Assembly (NCBI GenBank): GCA_030594505.1
Contig: JAUVFC010000066.1
Location: 1 to 8,366, forward strand
DNA length: 8,366 nucleotides
Source: Desulfobacterales bacterium
GTDB lineage: Bacteria > Desulfobacterota > Desulfobacteria > Desulfobacterales > C00003106
Direction of reading: 5' to 3'
The translations under genes and the position numbers were made by a program. The notes under the pieces are model-generated. The model had not been told where the DNA came from and did no database searches. It saw only the letters and a program-made list of their open reading frames with translations. Numbering within the stretch: position 1 is the stretch's first letter; each line of letters opens with the position of its first letter. Positions 1-6,313 of this stretch are shown piece after piece.

Positions 1-1673
1 AGATAACCCTGTATCGCATCACATCCTTGTTCCCGTAAGAATGCGAGCTGTTCTTCCGTCTCCACACCTTCGGCAATGACCTCTAAGTTTAGACCGTGGG
101 CCATGGTAATAGTTGCAGTAACAACGGCTGCGTCGGATCGGCTGATGGAGATCTCCTTCACAAAAGTCCGGTCAATCTTTATTACATTGAGAGGGATATA
201 TTTCAACTGGCTCAATGAGGAATAGCCGGTACCAAAATCATCCAGCACAAGCCGCACTCCCATGGCTGTTAATTTATGCAACGTGTTCATGGTCGCCTCA
301 GATTTTTGCATAAAGGCGCTCTCCGTAATTTCCAGTTCGAGATAACGGGGCGCCATCCCACTGTCGTCTAAAACCCGTCTTATTGTTTTTATAAGATCTT
401 CTTGTTCGAACTGTTGACTGGCAAGGTTTACCGACATACGTATCGGTGGAATCCCGGCTGCCTGCCAAGCCTTATTTTGTCTACAGGCCGTGCGTAACAC
501 CCATTTACTCATCGGAACGATCAGGCTGGTCTCCTCAGCCAACGGGATAAAGTCTGCCGGCAGGATCATGCCTCTGTCTGGGTGCCGCCAGCGTATGAGC
601 GCTTCCATACCAATAATGTTCCCTGTGCGTATATCCACTTGGGGTTGATAGTGGAGCAGAAATTCCCCGCGTCCCAAAGCCTTGCGTAGGCTGTTCTCTG
701 AGGTCAAACGTTCAAGGACAGTAGAGCCCATGGACTCGGTATAATACTGATGGTTATTTTTCCCCTGGTATTTTGCGTGATACATCGCTGTGTCCGCGTG
801 CTTGAGCAGGGTGTCGATGTCCTCACCGTCCGAAGGGTACATGGCGATACCTATACTGGTAGTGGTAAACACCTCACGGTCTTCCAGCGTATATGGGTAG
901 GACAGCCCGTTAAGAATGCGCTGAGCTACTTGGGCCACATCAGAAATGTTGTTAACCTCCGTAAGCAATATAATAAACTCGTCACCACCCAGACGCGCCA
1001 CGGTATCATCTGTTTCGTTCGCGGTTCTACGGGCAACCGTATCGCTTTTACGCACACAGTCTGTGAGCCGATCGGAAACAGACTTCAGCAGCAGGTCGCC
1101 CACATGGTGGCCGAGCGTATCGTTGATGCGTTTGAAGTCGTCCAGGTCGAGGAACAAAACCGCTGCGAGTCGCTGATAGCGCCTGGCATGCTCCAAGGCC
1201 TGCCCCAGACGATCTTTAAACAGCACACGGTTCGGCAAGCTGGTCAACTTATCATAATAGGCCAACAATCGAATTTGTTCCTCTGCCCGTTTTCGCTCGA
1301 TAGCATAGCGGATGGCACGTTCCAACAGAGGCGCCGTGATCTCCCCTTTGACCAGGTAGTCCGATGCTCCGGCCTTCATTGCGTCGATATCAACTTCTTG
1401 ATCACCCTGTCCGGTGAGCAAAATTATCGGCGCGGTGCAGCCTTTTTCAATCGCTTCACGGAGGAGCTCAAGCCCGGTGCGCTCGCCAAGTCGATAGTCG
1501 AGGAGATAAACATCGTATTCTTTGCTATCTATTGCCTCTATTCCCGAGCCATACGTTGACACCCATTCAAGATCGAGCCTCCTTCCCTTGATCTCAGCAA
1601 GCAGATCGCGCGTCATTACATAGTCGTCCTCATCGTCCTCGATGAGCAATATTTTTGTCAGGCGGTCATCCAT
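1..1673 (-). CDS. Response regulator with REC, GGDEF and EAL domains (3' end outside window)
   Basis: Predicted two-component output protein that makes and/or degrades cyclic di-GMP in the cytoplasm. About 557 codons are visible from ATG at 1673; the frame is still open at base 1. The receiver domain (about residues 7-125) has the acidic pair E12/D13, phospho-acceptor D59, T87 and K109. The GGDEF domain (about 135-315) has DKLTSLPNR at 141-149, an intact GGDEF at 229-233 and an RxxD at 208-211. The EAL domain (from about 325) has EAL at 357-359, N416, E448, DDFGTG at 478-483, K499 and AEGVE at 534-538. All look catalytically competent. An extra stretch of about 12 residues, with DTVAR repeated, lies between RxxD and GGDEF. 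The start is supported by GGGAG 6 nt upstream; an in-frame stop precedes it with no alternative ATG. Only the last few dozen residues should be missing. No cognate kinase is intact here, so the signal is unknown. Confidence 0.94.
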   Translation of the reverse strand, partial: MDDRLTKILLIEDDEDDYVMTRDLLAEIKGRRLDLEWVSTYGSGIEAIDSKEYDVYLLDYRLGERTGLELLREAIEKGCTAPIILLTGQGDQEVDIDAMKAGASDYLVKGEITAPLLERAIRYAIERKRAEEQIRLLAYYDKLTSLPNRVLFKDRLGQALEHARRYQRLAAVLFLDLDDFKRINDTLGHHVGDLLLKSVSDRLTDCVRKSDTVARRTANETDDTVARLGGDEFIILLTEVNNISDVAQVAQRILNGLSYPYTLEDREVFTTTSIGIAMYPSDGEDIDTLLKHADTAMYHAKYQGKNNHQYYTESMGSTVLERLTSENSLRKALGRGEFLLHYQPQVDIRTGNIIGMEALIRWRHPDRGMILPADFIPLAEETSLIVPMSKWVLRTACRQNKAWQAAGIPPIRMSVNLASQQFEQEDLIKTIRRVLDDSGMAPRYLELEITESAFMQKSEATMNTLHKLTAMGVRLVLDDFGTGYSSLSQLKYIPLNVIKIDRTFVKEISISRSDAAVVTATITMAHGLNLEVIAEGVETEEQLAFLREQGCDAIQGY

Positions 1674-1674
1674 A

Positions 1675-1863
1675 TCAGTCTCCCGTTTCTCCGGGCGGAA
1701 GCTTTACAACTTCAAACCAGTATTTCGCCAGGCCCGGCTCGCTGCAAAAGGTAATATTTGTCCTGTTCAACAGCTATAACCAACCGATTACAAAGGTTTT
1801 TGGTCCAAGCCGGTCTAACCGATCATATTGCCGGTGTGCGTTTAGATATTCATCGGCATCCGT
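1675..1863 (-). pseudogene. Possible decayed C-terminal tail of a sensor histidine kinase
   Basis: This minus-strand frame is open from the stop at 1866-1864 to a TGA at 1677-1675, except for one internal TAG at 1776-1774. It ends 1 nt before the ATG of the response regulator, an operon-like junction. The last 30 or so codons include CSEPGLAKYWFEVVKLPPGE. That resembles the end of many histidine-kinase ATPase domains, where a SEPG-type turn is followed by an aromatic beta strand and LP. The frame upstream of the TAG is not recognisable to me, there is no start codon, and no N or G1 box of a kinase is visible. It may be a remnant of a kinase once paired with the downstream regulator, or chance coding in a leader region. 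Based on motif likeness only. Confidence 0.25.
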
Positions 1864-1896
1864 TCATAATGTCTTTACCCATTTCACGCCCGACCA

Positions 1897-1925
1897 TTTA
1901 TAAATTAATCTAATGATTTTGATAA
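1897..1925 (-). promoter_or_regulatory. Candidate promoter for the REC-GGDEF-EAL gene
   Basis: On the minus strand TTATCA (1925-1920) is followed after 17 bp by TATAAA (1902-1897), matching the sigma70 boxes at 4/6 and 5/6. Transcription would start near 1890 and leave a leader of roughly 215 nt before the ATG at 1673. The surroundings are AT-rich, so a chance match is quite possible. Confidence 0.3.
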
Positions 1926-2034
1926 GTTCATAAAAAGTCTTTGCTTAGGGCTGAGAGAGCAAATTCTTATACCTAAGTTGGTAAAATGCGTAACCGTATT
2001 TGCGAATAGAAGCGCTAAATCATAAAAAATGGAC
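1926..2034. other. Divergent intergenic spacer with a small inverted repeat
   Basis: No gene is visible between the candidate minus-strand promoter and the trp promoter. The only structure is an inverted repeat, CTTAGG at 1944-1949 and CCTAAG at 1972-1977, separated by 22 nt. It is not followed by a T-run, so it is not a terminator on the plus strand. Its position about 60 bp upstream of the trp -35 box would allow a regulator-binding role, but nothing shows this. Confidence 0.4.
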
Positions 2035-2064
2035 TTGACACGGCAAAAAAACCTATGATATCAA
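2035..2064 (+). promoter_or_regulatory. Promoter of the trp operon
   Basis: A perfect -35 box TTGACA (2035-2040) is followed after 18 bp by TATCAA (2059-2064), preceded by TGA, an extended -10 element. Transcription should begin near 2071, about 28 nt before the leader-peptide start and 150 nt before the attenuator terminator, which is the layout expected for an attenuated amino-acid operon. A short inverted repeat, TACTG-AAA-CAGTA (2071-2083), lies at the predicted start. I do not see a site like the enterobacterial TrpR operator. Confidence 0.65.
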
Positions 2065-2098
2065 TAAAGATACTGAAACAGTAAGGTCATTAATTAAT

Positions 2099-2170
2099 AT
2101 GAAGCAAAACAAAGCGGAAAGATGCTGGTGGTGGTGTAGCACAGACGATGTGGTGTGCCCACCCGTGTAA
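2099..2170 (+). CDS. trpL: trp operon leader peptide (three consecutive Trp codons)
   Basis: A 23-codon ORF (ATG 2099, TAA 2168-2170) reading MKQNKAERCWWWCSTDDVVC, then PPV. Codons 10-12 (2126-2134) are all TGG, flanked by Cys codons. Trp is otherwise rare: only 3 residues occur among the 1,509 of the five downstream enzymes. Position between a strong promoter and an intrinsic terminator upstream of trpE, together with the Trp run, identifies it as an attenuation leader. The peptide itself probably has no function; the translating ribosome reads tRNA-Trp charging. The ribosome binding site is modest: AAGG at 2083-2086 lies 12 nt from the ATG, and no alternative in-frame start gives a better fit. 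It is far too short for ordinary gene finding. Sequence similarity to known TrpL peptides is not needed or expected beyond the Trp run. Confidence 0.85.
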   Translation: MKQNKAERCWWWCSTDDVVCPPV

Positions 2171-2256
2171 AATCTTCTGCTTTTACAGTTAAACCGTGGG
2201 CCACTATCCCGCGGTTTCATGAATGCCGTGGGTGACCCCCACGGCATTTTTTATTT
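2126..2256 (+). promoter_or_regulatory. trp transcription attenuator (alternating hairpins)
   Basis: Segments seen by eye: A, Trp codons 2126-2134; B, 2151-2162; C, 2191-2206; D, 2208-2217; E, 2222-2232; F, 2238-2248. A and B can form a short pause stem (GGTGG with CCACC). B pairs with C over up to 11 bp with one bulged U (core GCCCAC with GTGGGC). C pairs with D over 10 bp (AAACCGTGGG with CCCGCGGTTT, one G-U). D also pairs with E over 7 bp (CCCGCGG with CCGTGGG). E pairs with F as the terminator. The heptamer CCGTGGG occurs in both C and E, which is why D can choose. Inferred logic: with the ribosome stalled at A, B:C forms, D takes E and transcription continues. With the ribosome at the stop codon, B is covered, C:D forms, E:F forms and transcription stops. 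Pairings are manual, without energies. Confidence 0.75.
2222..2256 (+). terminator. Intrinsic terminator of the trp attenuator
   Basis: An 11-bp perfect stem, AATGCCGTGGG (2222-2232) with CCCACGGCATT (2238-2248), closes a 5-nt loop (TGACC). It runs into T6-A-T3 at 2247-2256. This is a strong rho-independent terminator lying between the leader peptide and trpE, so it must be conditional for the operon to be expressed. Confidence 0.9.
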
Positions 2257-2280
2257 GTAACGGAGTTCAGAGGAAACTCT

Positions 2281-2376
2281 ATGCTGCCTTGTAAATGTGA
2301 AGAAAGCAAGGCAAGCAACCCAGAACCTAACAACCTGAGTAATTACGTATTAATAAGTGATAAAAGAGGAAGATAA
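2281..2376 (+). CDS. Possible small ORF between attenuator and trpE (31 codons)
   Basis: ATG at 2281 opens 31 codons (starting MLPCKCEESKASNPEP, ending SDKRGR) to TAA at 2374-2376. AGAGGA at 2269-2274 is 6 nt upstream, a better-spaced ribosome binding site than those of the leader peptide or trpE. That site lies in the 7-nt loop of a small hairpin (GAGTT 2263-2267 with AACTC 2275-2279). A second hairpin (TGCCTTG 2285-2291 with CAAGGCA 2307-2313) covers the first codons. The ORF is in the same frame as trpE; its stop is followed by only two codons (CCC TTT) before the trpE ATG, so termination could feed trpE initiation. I recognise no family; a CxC pair is the only motif. It may be chance, a coupling cistron, or the relic of a longer TrpE N-terminus. 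Confidence 0.35.
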   Translation: MLPCKCEESKASNPEPNNLSNYVLISDKRGR

Positions 2377-2382
2377 CCCTTT

Positions 2383-3855
2383 ATGAGGCAAACAACCCAT
2401 CCCACGCGAAAAGAGTTTTTGGAAAAAGCAAAAACGTACAACCTCATCCCGGTCTACCGGGAAATCCTGGCAGACACCGAGACTGCCATTGGAGTTTTTA
2501 AAAAGGTGGGCGGGGGAAGGTATTCTTTCCTGCTCGAAAGTGTTGTAGGCGGGGAGAAATGGGGACGCTATTCCTTTATCGGAATTAAGCCCTCCCTTAT
2601 CTTTAAAAGTAAAGGAAACACGATTACAATCGATAAAAGAGGCGATCAAAAAACAGAGGAGGCCATAGACCCGATCCGTTCCCTGGAAAAGCTCCTTAAT
2701 TGGTATAACCCCTTTGAAACTAAAGGACTTCCACGTTTCTTTGGGGGAGCGGTCGGATACCTGGGATATGACGTAGTCCGGTTCTTCGAACAGATACCGG
2801 ACCAGCTTCCGGACGATTTGGGCCTGCCTGACACTCAGTTTATGATTCCGGAGCAGTTATTGATATTCGATAATCTGGAGCAGACCATAAAGGTGGTGTG
2901 TAATGTGCGCCTTGCCGATGGGACAAATCCTGATAAACTGTATGATGACGCAGTTGGCCGGATCGATAAATTAATAAAAAAGATCAAGCAACCATTGCCT
3001 TTGGAAGAAACAGAGTCAGTGTCAGAGACATCACCCTCTATGACTTCGGGGATACCCAGAGAAGAGTTTGAGTCAATCGTCCTTAAGGCCAAAGAACACA
3101 TCCGGGCGGGCGATATTATTCAGGTAGTCCTTTCGCAACGATTTGAAGCCGACAGTACTTCCGACCCGTTCGATGTCTATCGCGCTCTCAGGCGAATTAA
3201 CCCTTCTCCGTATCTCTTTTACCTGAAGTTCGACGAAACAGTGCTTTTGGGCTCATCTCCCGAGGTAATGGTTCGGGTAGAAGACGACCGCGCGACCCTG
3301 CGTCCCATTGCCGGAACAAGGCCGCGTGGAAAGACCGAAGAGGAGGACAAGGCGCTTGAGGAAGAACTTTTGGCGGACCCCAAGGAGAGGGCCGAACACA
3401 TCATGCTGGTCGATCTGGGGAGAAACGATCTGGGTCGCGTATGTCGTTATGGGAGTGTGCGTGTTACCGAACTCATGGAGGTCGAACGATATTCTCACGT
3501 AATGCACATTGTCTCAAACGTGGAAGGGATTTTGAGGGATGGTGTTAACTCCTTTGATGTATTGAGCGCCTCTTTCCCGGCAGGCACGGTATCAGGGGCC
3601 CCCAAGGTGAGGGCTATGGAGATTATTGAAGAATTAGAGGCACATAAACGCGGTCCTTATGCGGGGGCGGTCGGATATTTCAGTTTTTCCGGAAATATGG
3701 ATCTGGCAATTACCATACGGTCGATCCTGATCCATGATGGAAAGGCAATGGTACAGGCAGGAGCGGGAATCGTGGCTGACTCAGTGCCGGAAAAGGAATA
3801 CGAAGAGATCGTTAACAAAGGGAAGGCGTTGTTTAGAGCGGTGGAAATGGCATGA
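2383..3855 (+). CDS. trpE: Anthranilate synthase component I
   Basis: Catalytic large subunit that converts chorismate, with ammonia supplied by TrpG, to anthranilate, the first committed step of tryptophan synthesis. At 490 residues it has the usual length. LLES at 50-53, after a glycine-rich turn, is the family's tryptophan feedback-inhibition motif. The chorismate-binding core follows: LGSSPE in the middle of the protein, RPIAGTRPRG from 307, the AEHIMLVDLGRNDLGR helix at 337-352, GTVSGAPK at 401-408 and QAGAGIVADS from 458. Together these separate it from PabB and isochorismate synthases, as do the adjoining trp genes. ATG 2383 is preceded by GAGGAAG about 10 nt upstream and by an in-frame TAA at 2374, and the first residues look like a normal TrpE N-terminus. 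Expression should be set by the attenuator upstream. trpG follows after 13 nt. Confidence 0.97.
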   Translation: MRQTTHPTRKEFLEKAKTYNLIPVYREILADTETAIGVFKKVGGGRYSFLLESVVGGEKWGRYSFIGIKPSLIFKSKGNTITIDKRGDQKTEEAIDPIRSLEKLLNWYNPFETKGLPRFFGGAVGYLGYDVVRFFEQIPDQLPDDLGLPDTQFMIPEQLLIFDNLEQTIKVVCNVRLADGTNPDKLYDDAVGRIDKLIKKIKQPLPLEETESVSETSPSMTSGIPREEFESIVLKAKEHIRAGDIIQVVLSQRFEADSTSDPFDVYRALRRINPSPYLFYLKFDETVLLGSSPEVMVRVEDDRATLRPIAGTRPRGKTEEEDKALEEELLADPKERAEHIMLVDLGRNDLGRVCRYGSVRVTELMEVERYSHVMHIVSNVEGILRDGVNSFDVLSASFPAGTVSGAPKVRAMEIIEELEAHKRGPYAGAVGYFSFSGNMDLAITIRSILIHDGKAMVQAGAGIVADSVPEKEYEEIVNKGKALFRAVEMA

Positions 3856-3868
3856 TTGTGAGGAACCG

Positions 3869-4456
3869 ATGATCTTGATGATCGACAACTATGATTCGTT
3901 TACGTATAACCTTGTACAGGCCTTTGGGGCGTTAGGCGAAGAGATCTCTGTTTTTAGAAACGATAAGATCACACTCGAGGAACTTAGAGATATTCACCCG
4001 GACAGATTGGTGATCTCTCCCGGCCCGGGTGTGCCGGAGGATGCCGGAATCAGTATTGAAGCAATCAAATATTTCGCGGGCAAGATCCCCATCCTTGGCG
4101 TATGCCTGGGCCACCAGGCGATTGCCAGGGCGTATGGCGGAAAAATTGTGCGTGCCGGACGTCTGATGCACGGAAAGGTTTCAGAGATTCACCACGACGG
4201 CAAGAAGATCTATCGCGGATTAAAACAGCCGTTTGAGGCAACGCGGTATCACTCCCTTGTTGTGGAGCGCGAGAGTCTTCCGGATTGTTTTGAAATTGTT
4301 TCCGAAACAAAACAGGGAGAAATTATGGGGATACGACACAAGGAACTTTCCATCGAGGGGGTACAGTTTCACCCTGAATCACTTTTGACGCGAGAAGGGA
4401 ATAAGTTATTAGAGAACTTTATAAATCTGCGTCCAAGCTTAATAATTTCTCATTGA
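3869..4456 (+). CDS. trpG: Anthranilate synthase component II (glutamine amidotransferase)
   Basis: Class I glutamine amidotransferase subunit that hydrolyses glutamine and passes ammonia to TrpE. It has 195 residues, normal for a free-standing TrpG without a fused TrpD. The N-terminus MILMIDNYDSFTYNLVQ is the classic family start. SPGPG lies at 50-54 (oxyanion region), the nucleophile is C79 in GVCLGHQ, and the other triad residues are H168 and E170 in FHPES. The same frame stays open upstream to an ATG at 3734, but that would add 45 residues lying inside trpE. I therefore prefer ATG 3869, with GAGGA at 3860-3864. A second ATG at 3878 is possible but gives a poorer spacing. TrpG subunits can also serve PabB in folate synthesis in some bacteria; the operon position favours tryptophan. 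trpD starts 10 nt after its stop. Confidence 0.96.
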   Translation: MILMIDNYDSFTYNLVQAFGALGEEISVFRNDKITLEELRDIHPDRLVISPGPGVPEDAGISIEAIKYFAGKIPILGVCLGHQAIARAYGGKIVRAGRLMHGKVSEIHHDGKKIYRGLKQPFEATRYHSLVVERESLPDCFEIVSETKQGEIMGIRHKELSIEGVQFHPESLLTREGNKLLENFINLRPSLIISH

Positions 4457-4466
4457 AGGGGGAGCA

Positions 4467-5519
4467 ATGATAAAGGAAATGATTCAAAAGGTGGTCATGG
4501 GAAATGACCTTGCCGAAGAAGAGATGGCCTCGGTGATGAATGAGATCATGGAAGGACGGGCTACGGACGCCCAGATAGGGTCCTTTATAACCGCCTTGAG
4601 GATTAAAGGGGAAACCATTGAGGAAATTACCGGGGCTGCCAAGGTCATGCGAGAGAAAGCAACCCGCATAAGGGTGGAAAATGAAGCGGTAAGCATCGAC
4701 CGGGAGGATATTAATGTAGACTTGGAGACCATCCTCGACACCTGCGGCACAGGGGGGGATGGGACCAATACCTTCAATGTCTCCACAACCGCGGCCTTTG
4801 TTGTGGCCGGGGGAGGTGTCACGGTGGCAAAGCACGGCAACCGTTCCGTATCGAGCCAGTGCGGAAGCGCGGATGTTTTGGCCGCCTTGGGGGTAAACCT
4901 TGACGTAACGCCCGATGTGGTCGAAGACTGTATCCGGAGCATAGGTATCGGCTTTCTCTATGCGCCCAAGCTTCACGGCGCCATGAAACATGCCATCGGC
5001 CCCAGGAGGGAGATCGGGATTCGTACTATATTCAATATCCTCGGCCCGTTGACTAATCCGGCCGGGGCCAATGTTCAGGTGTTAGGCGTATACGATGCGG
5101 CGTTGACGCCGGTGCTTGCCGAAGTGCTGCGCAACCTGGGGAGCAGGGCCGCGTTTGTGGTGCATGGTGAAGGGAGCTTTGATGAAATCAGTATTACAGG
5201 GCCGACCCAGGTGAGCGAGCTGCGGGCGGGACAAGTGACCACCTATAAGATAGCACCGGAAGAATTTGGTATTAATAGGGCTAAACTTTCTGACATCAGA
5301 GGCGGGAGCGCTGAACAGAACGCTGCTATAGTACGGGAAATCCTGGACGGCCAAAAGGGGCCTAAGCGCGATATGATATTATTGAACGCAGCCGCGGCCT
5401 TTAGGGCAGCGGACAAAGCGCCGGACATGAAAACCGGCATAGCAATGGCGGAAGAAAGTATCGATTCCGGAAAGGCGCGAGAAAAATTAGAACTTCTTAT
5501 CAAAAAGACGAATTTATGA
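4467..5519 (+). CDS. trpD: Anthranilate phosphoribosyltransferase
   Basis: Transfers the phosphoribosyl group of PRPP to anthranilate, giving N-(5'-phosphoribosyl)anthranilate. The 350-residue protein matches the family (class IV phosphoribosyltransferase fold): a helical N-terminal part (about 1-70), then the glycine-rich PRPP loop GTGGDG at 94-99 followed by NTFNVST. KHGNRSVSSQCGSAD starts at 122, HGAMKHAIGPRRE is at about 170-182, and NILGPLTNP closes the conserved core. These are the usual PRPP, magnesium and anthranilate contacts. The start has a strong ribosome binding site (AAGGGGGAG just upstream of ATG 4467). The gene ends in ATGA, where the last four bases contain the trpC start, so the two are probably translationally coupled. 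No TrpG fusion of the enterobacterial kind is present. Confidence 0.97.
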   Translation: MIKEMIQKVVMGNDLAEEEMASVMNEIMEGRATDAQIGSFITALRIKGETIEEITGAAKVMREKATRIRVENEAVSIDREDINVDLETILDTCGTGGDGTNTFNVSTTAAFVVAGGGVTVAKHGNRSVSSQCGSADVLAALGVNLDVTPDVVEDCIRSIGIGFLYAPKLHGAMKHAIGPRREIGIRTIFNILGPLTNPAGANVQVLGVYDAALTPVLAEVLRNLGSRAAFVVHGEGSFDEISITGPTQVSELRAGQVTTYKIAPEEFGINRAKLSDIRGGSAEQNAAIVREILDGQKGPKRDMILLNAAAAFRAADKAPDMKTGIAMAEESIDSGKAREKLELLIKKTNL

Positions 5520-6313
5520 CCGGAACAATTTTGGATAAGATCGCTGCTCACAAGCAAAAAGAGGTACAAGAGTCAAAAAAGAGGCATCCGCAGAGAGCCT
5601 TGGAGAAACGGATTGCCGGGCTGAATGCGACTCGCGACTTTAAGGCCGCACTTGCGCGTGAGGATCGTATCTCCCTGATCGCTGAGATCAAGCAGGCGTC
5701 ACCGTCGGCGGGTATTATTCGTGATGACTTTGACCCAATGAAAATTGCTCAAATATATGAAAAAGAGGGGGCAGACGCGATTTCTGTCTTGACCGACGAA
5801 GAATTCTTTCAAGGAAGCCTGGTGACCTTATCCTTAATAAATAAAATGTTTTCTCTTCCGTTACTAAGGAAAGACTTTATTATAGATCCTTATCAGATAT
5901 ATGAAGCCAGGGCCTTTGGCGCTGACGCGATTCTCCTGATAGTCTCCCTCCTTTCGCCAGACAGACTTCTATCATATCTCAGGACCGCCCAGGATCTGGG
6001 GCTTTCGGCCTTGGTGGAGGTACATACAGAGGAAGAACTACATATAGCAGTTGACGCCGGAGCAGAAGTCATCGGCATAAATAACCGGAACTTAAAAACT
6101 TTTGCGGTAGATATAGAAAACACCCTGCGGCTCCTTCCCGACTTCCCAAAGGACGCGCTTTGTGTAAGTGAGAGCGGGATAAGGACTGCTGACGATATTG
6201 ACATACTTAGACAGGCAGGGGTGGCTGCTATACTGATCGGAACAGCATTTATGAAAGCAAGAAACATAGCTGAAAAGGTACGGGAGCTGATAGGTGGAAG
6301 CACAAAGGACTAA
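5516..6313 (+). CDS. trpC: Indole-3-glycerol phosphate synthase
   Basis: Closes the indole ring: 1-(o-carboxyphenylamino)-1-deoxyribulose 5-phosphate is decarboxylated and cyclised to indole-3-glycerol phosphate. It is a single-domain (beta/alpha)8 barrel of 265 residues, so not the TrpC-TrpF fusion of E. coli. The catalytic and binding residues known from archaeal and bacterial enzymes are all found: E57 and K59 in AEIKQASPS, K119 in LLRKDF, E168 in LVEVH, N190 in GINNRNL, and E219/S220 in SESG. The start overlaps trpD by 4 bp (ATGA). No good Shine-Dalgarno lies upstream (only A-rich AAAAAGACG), so initiation probably depends on ribosomes finishing trpD. Its 3' end overlaps trpF by 20 bp. 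Confidence 0.97.
   Translation: MTGTILDKIAAHKQKEVQESKKRHPQRALEKRIAGLNATRDFKAALAREDRISLIAEIKQASPSAGIIRDDFDPMKIAQIYEKEGADAISVLTDEEFFQGSLVTLSLINKMFSLPLLRKDFIIDPYQIYEARAFGADAILLIVSLLSPDRLLSYLRTAQDLGLSALVEVHTEEELHIAVDAGAEVIGINNRNLKTFAVDIENTLRLLPDFPKDALCVSESGIRTADDIDILRQAGVAAILIGTAFMKARNIAEKVRELIGGSTKD

Noticed and set aside
750..1559. Long plus-strand open frame of 269 codons.
   Set aside because: It lies wholly antisense to the REC-GGDEF-EAL gene, whose receiver, GGDEF and EAL motifs are intact; the plus frame shows no recognisable domain.
1655..1903. Plus-strand open frame of 82 codons upstream of the trp promoter.
   Set aside because: No ribosome binding site or family signature; it overlaps the start of the regulator gene and is better explained as leader or remnant sequence of the minus strand.
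1944..1995. TPP-riboswitch-like words (GCTGAGA, then an ACCT...GGTAAAATGCG stretch) upstream of the trp promoter.
   Set aside because: The conserved GGGGTGC arm and a closing P1 stem are not found, there is no downstream thiamine gene, and the trp promoter lies between it and any gene on that strand.
2053..2247. Minus-strand 64-codon open frame across the trp leader.
   Set aside because: It is antisense to the leader peptide and terminator; its length is a by-product of the TGG run and hairpin complementarity.
3734..3868. Upstream start for trpG that would add 45 residues.
   Set aside because: The extra part is out-of-frame trpE coding sequence, and the family N-terminus begins at ATG 3869 with its own ribosome binding site.
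4419..4991. Minus-strand 190-codon open frame opposite trpD.
   Set aside because: Antisense shadow of a gene with all its catalytic motifs; no start signal or known domain.
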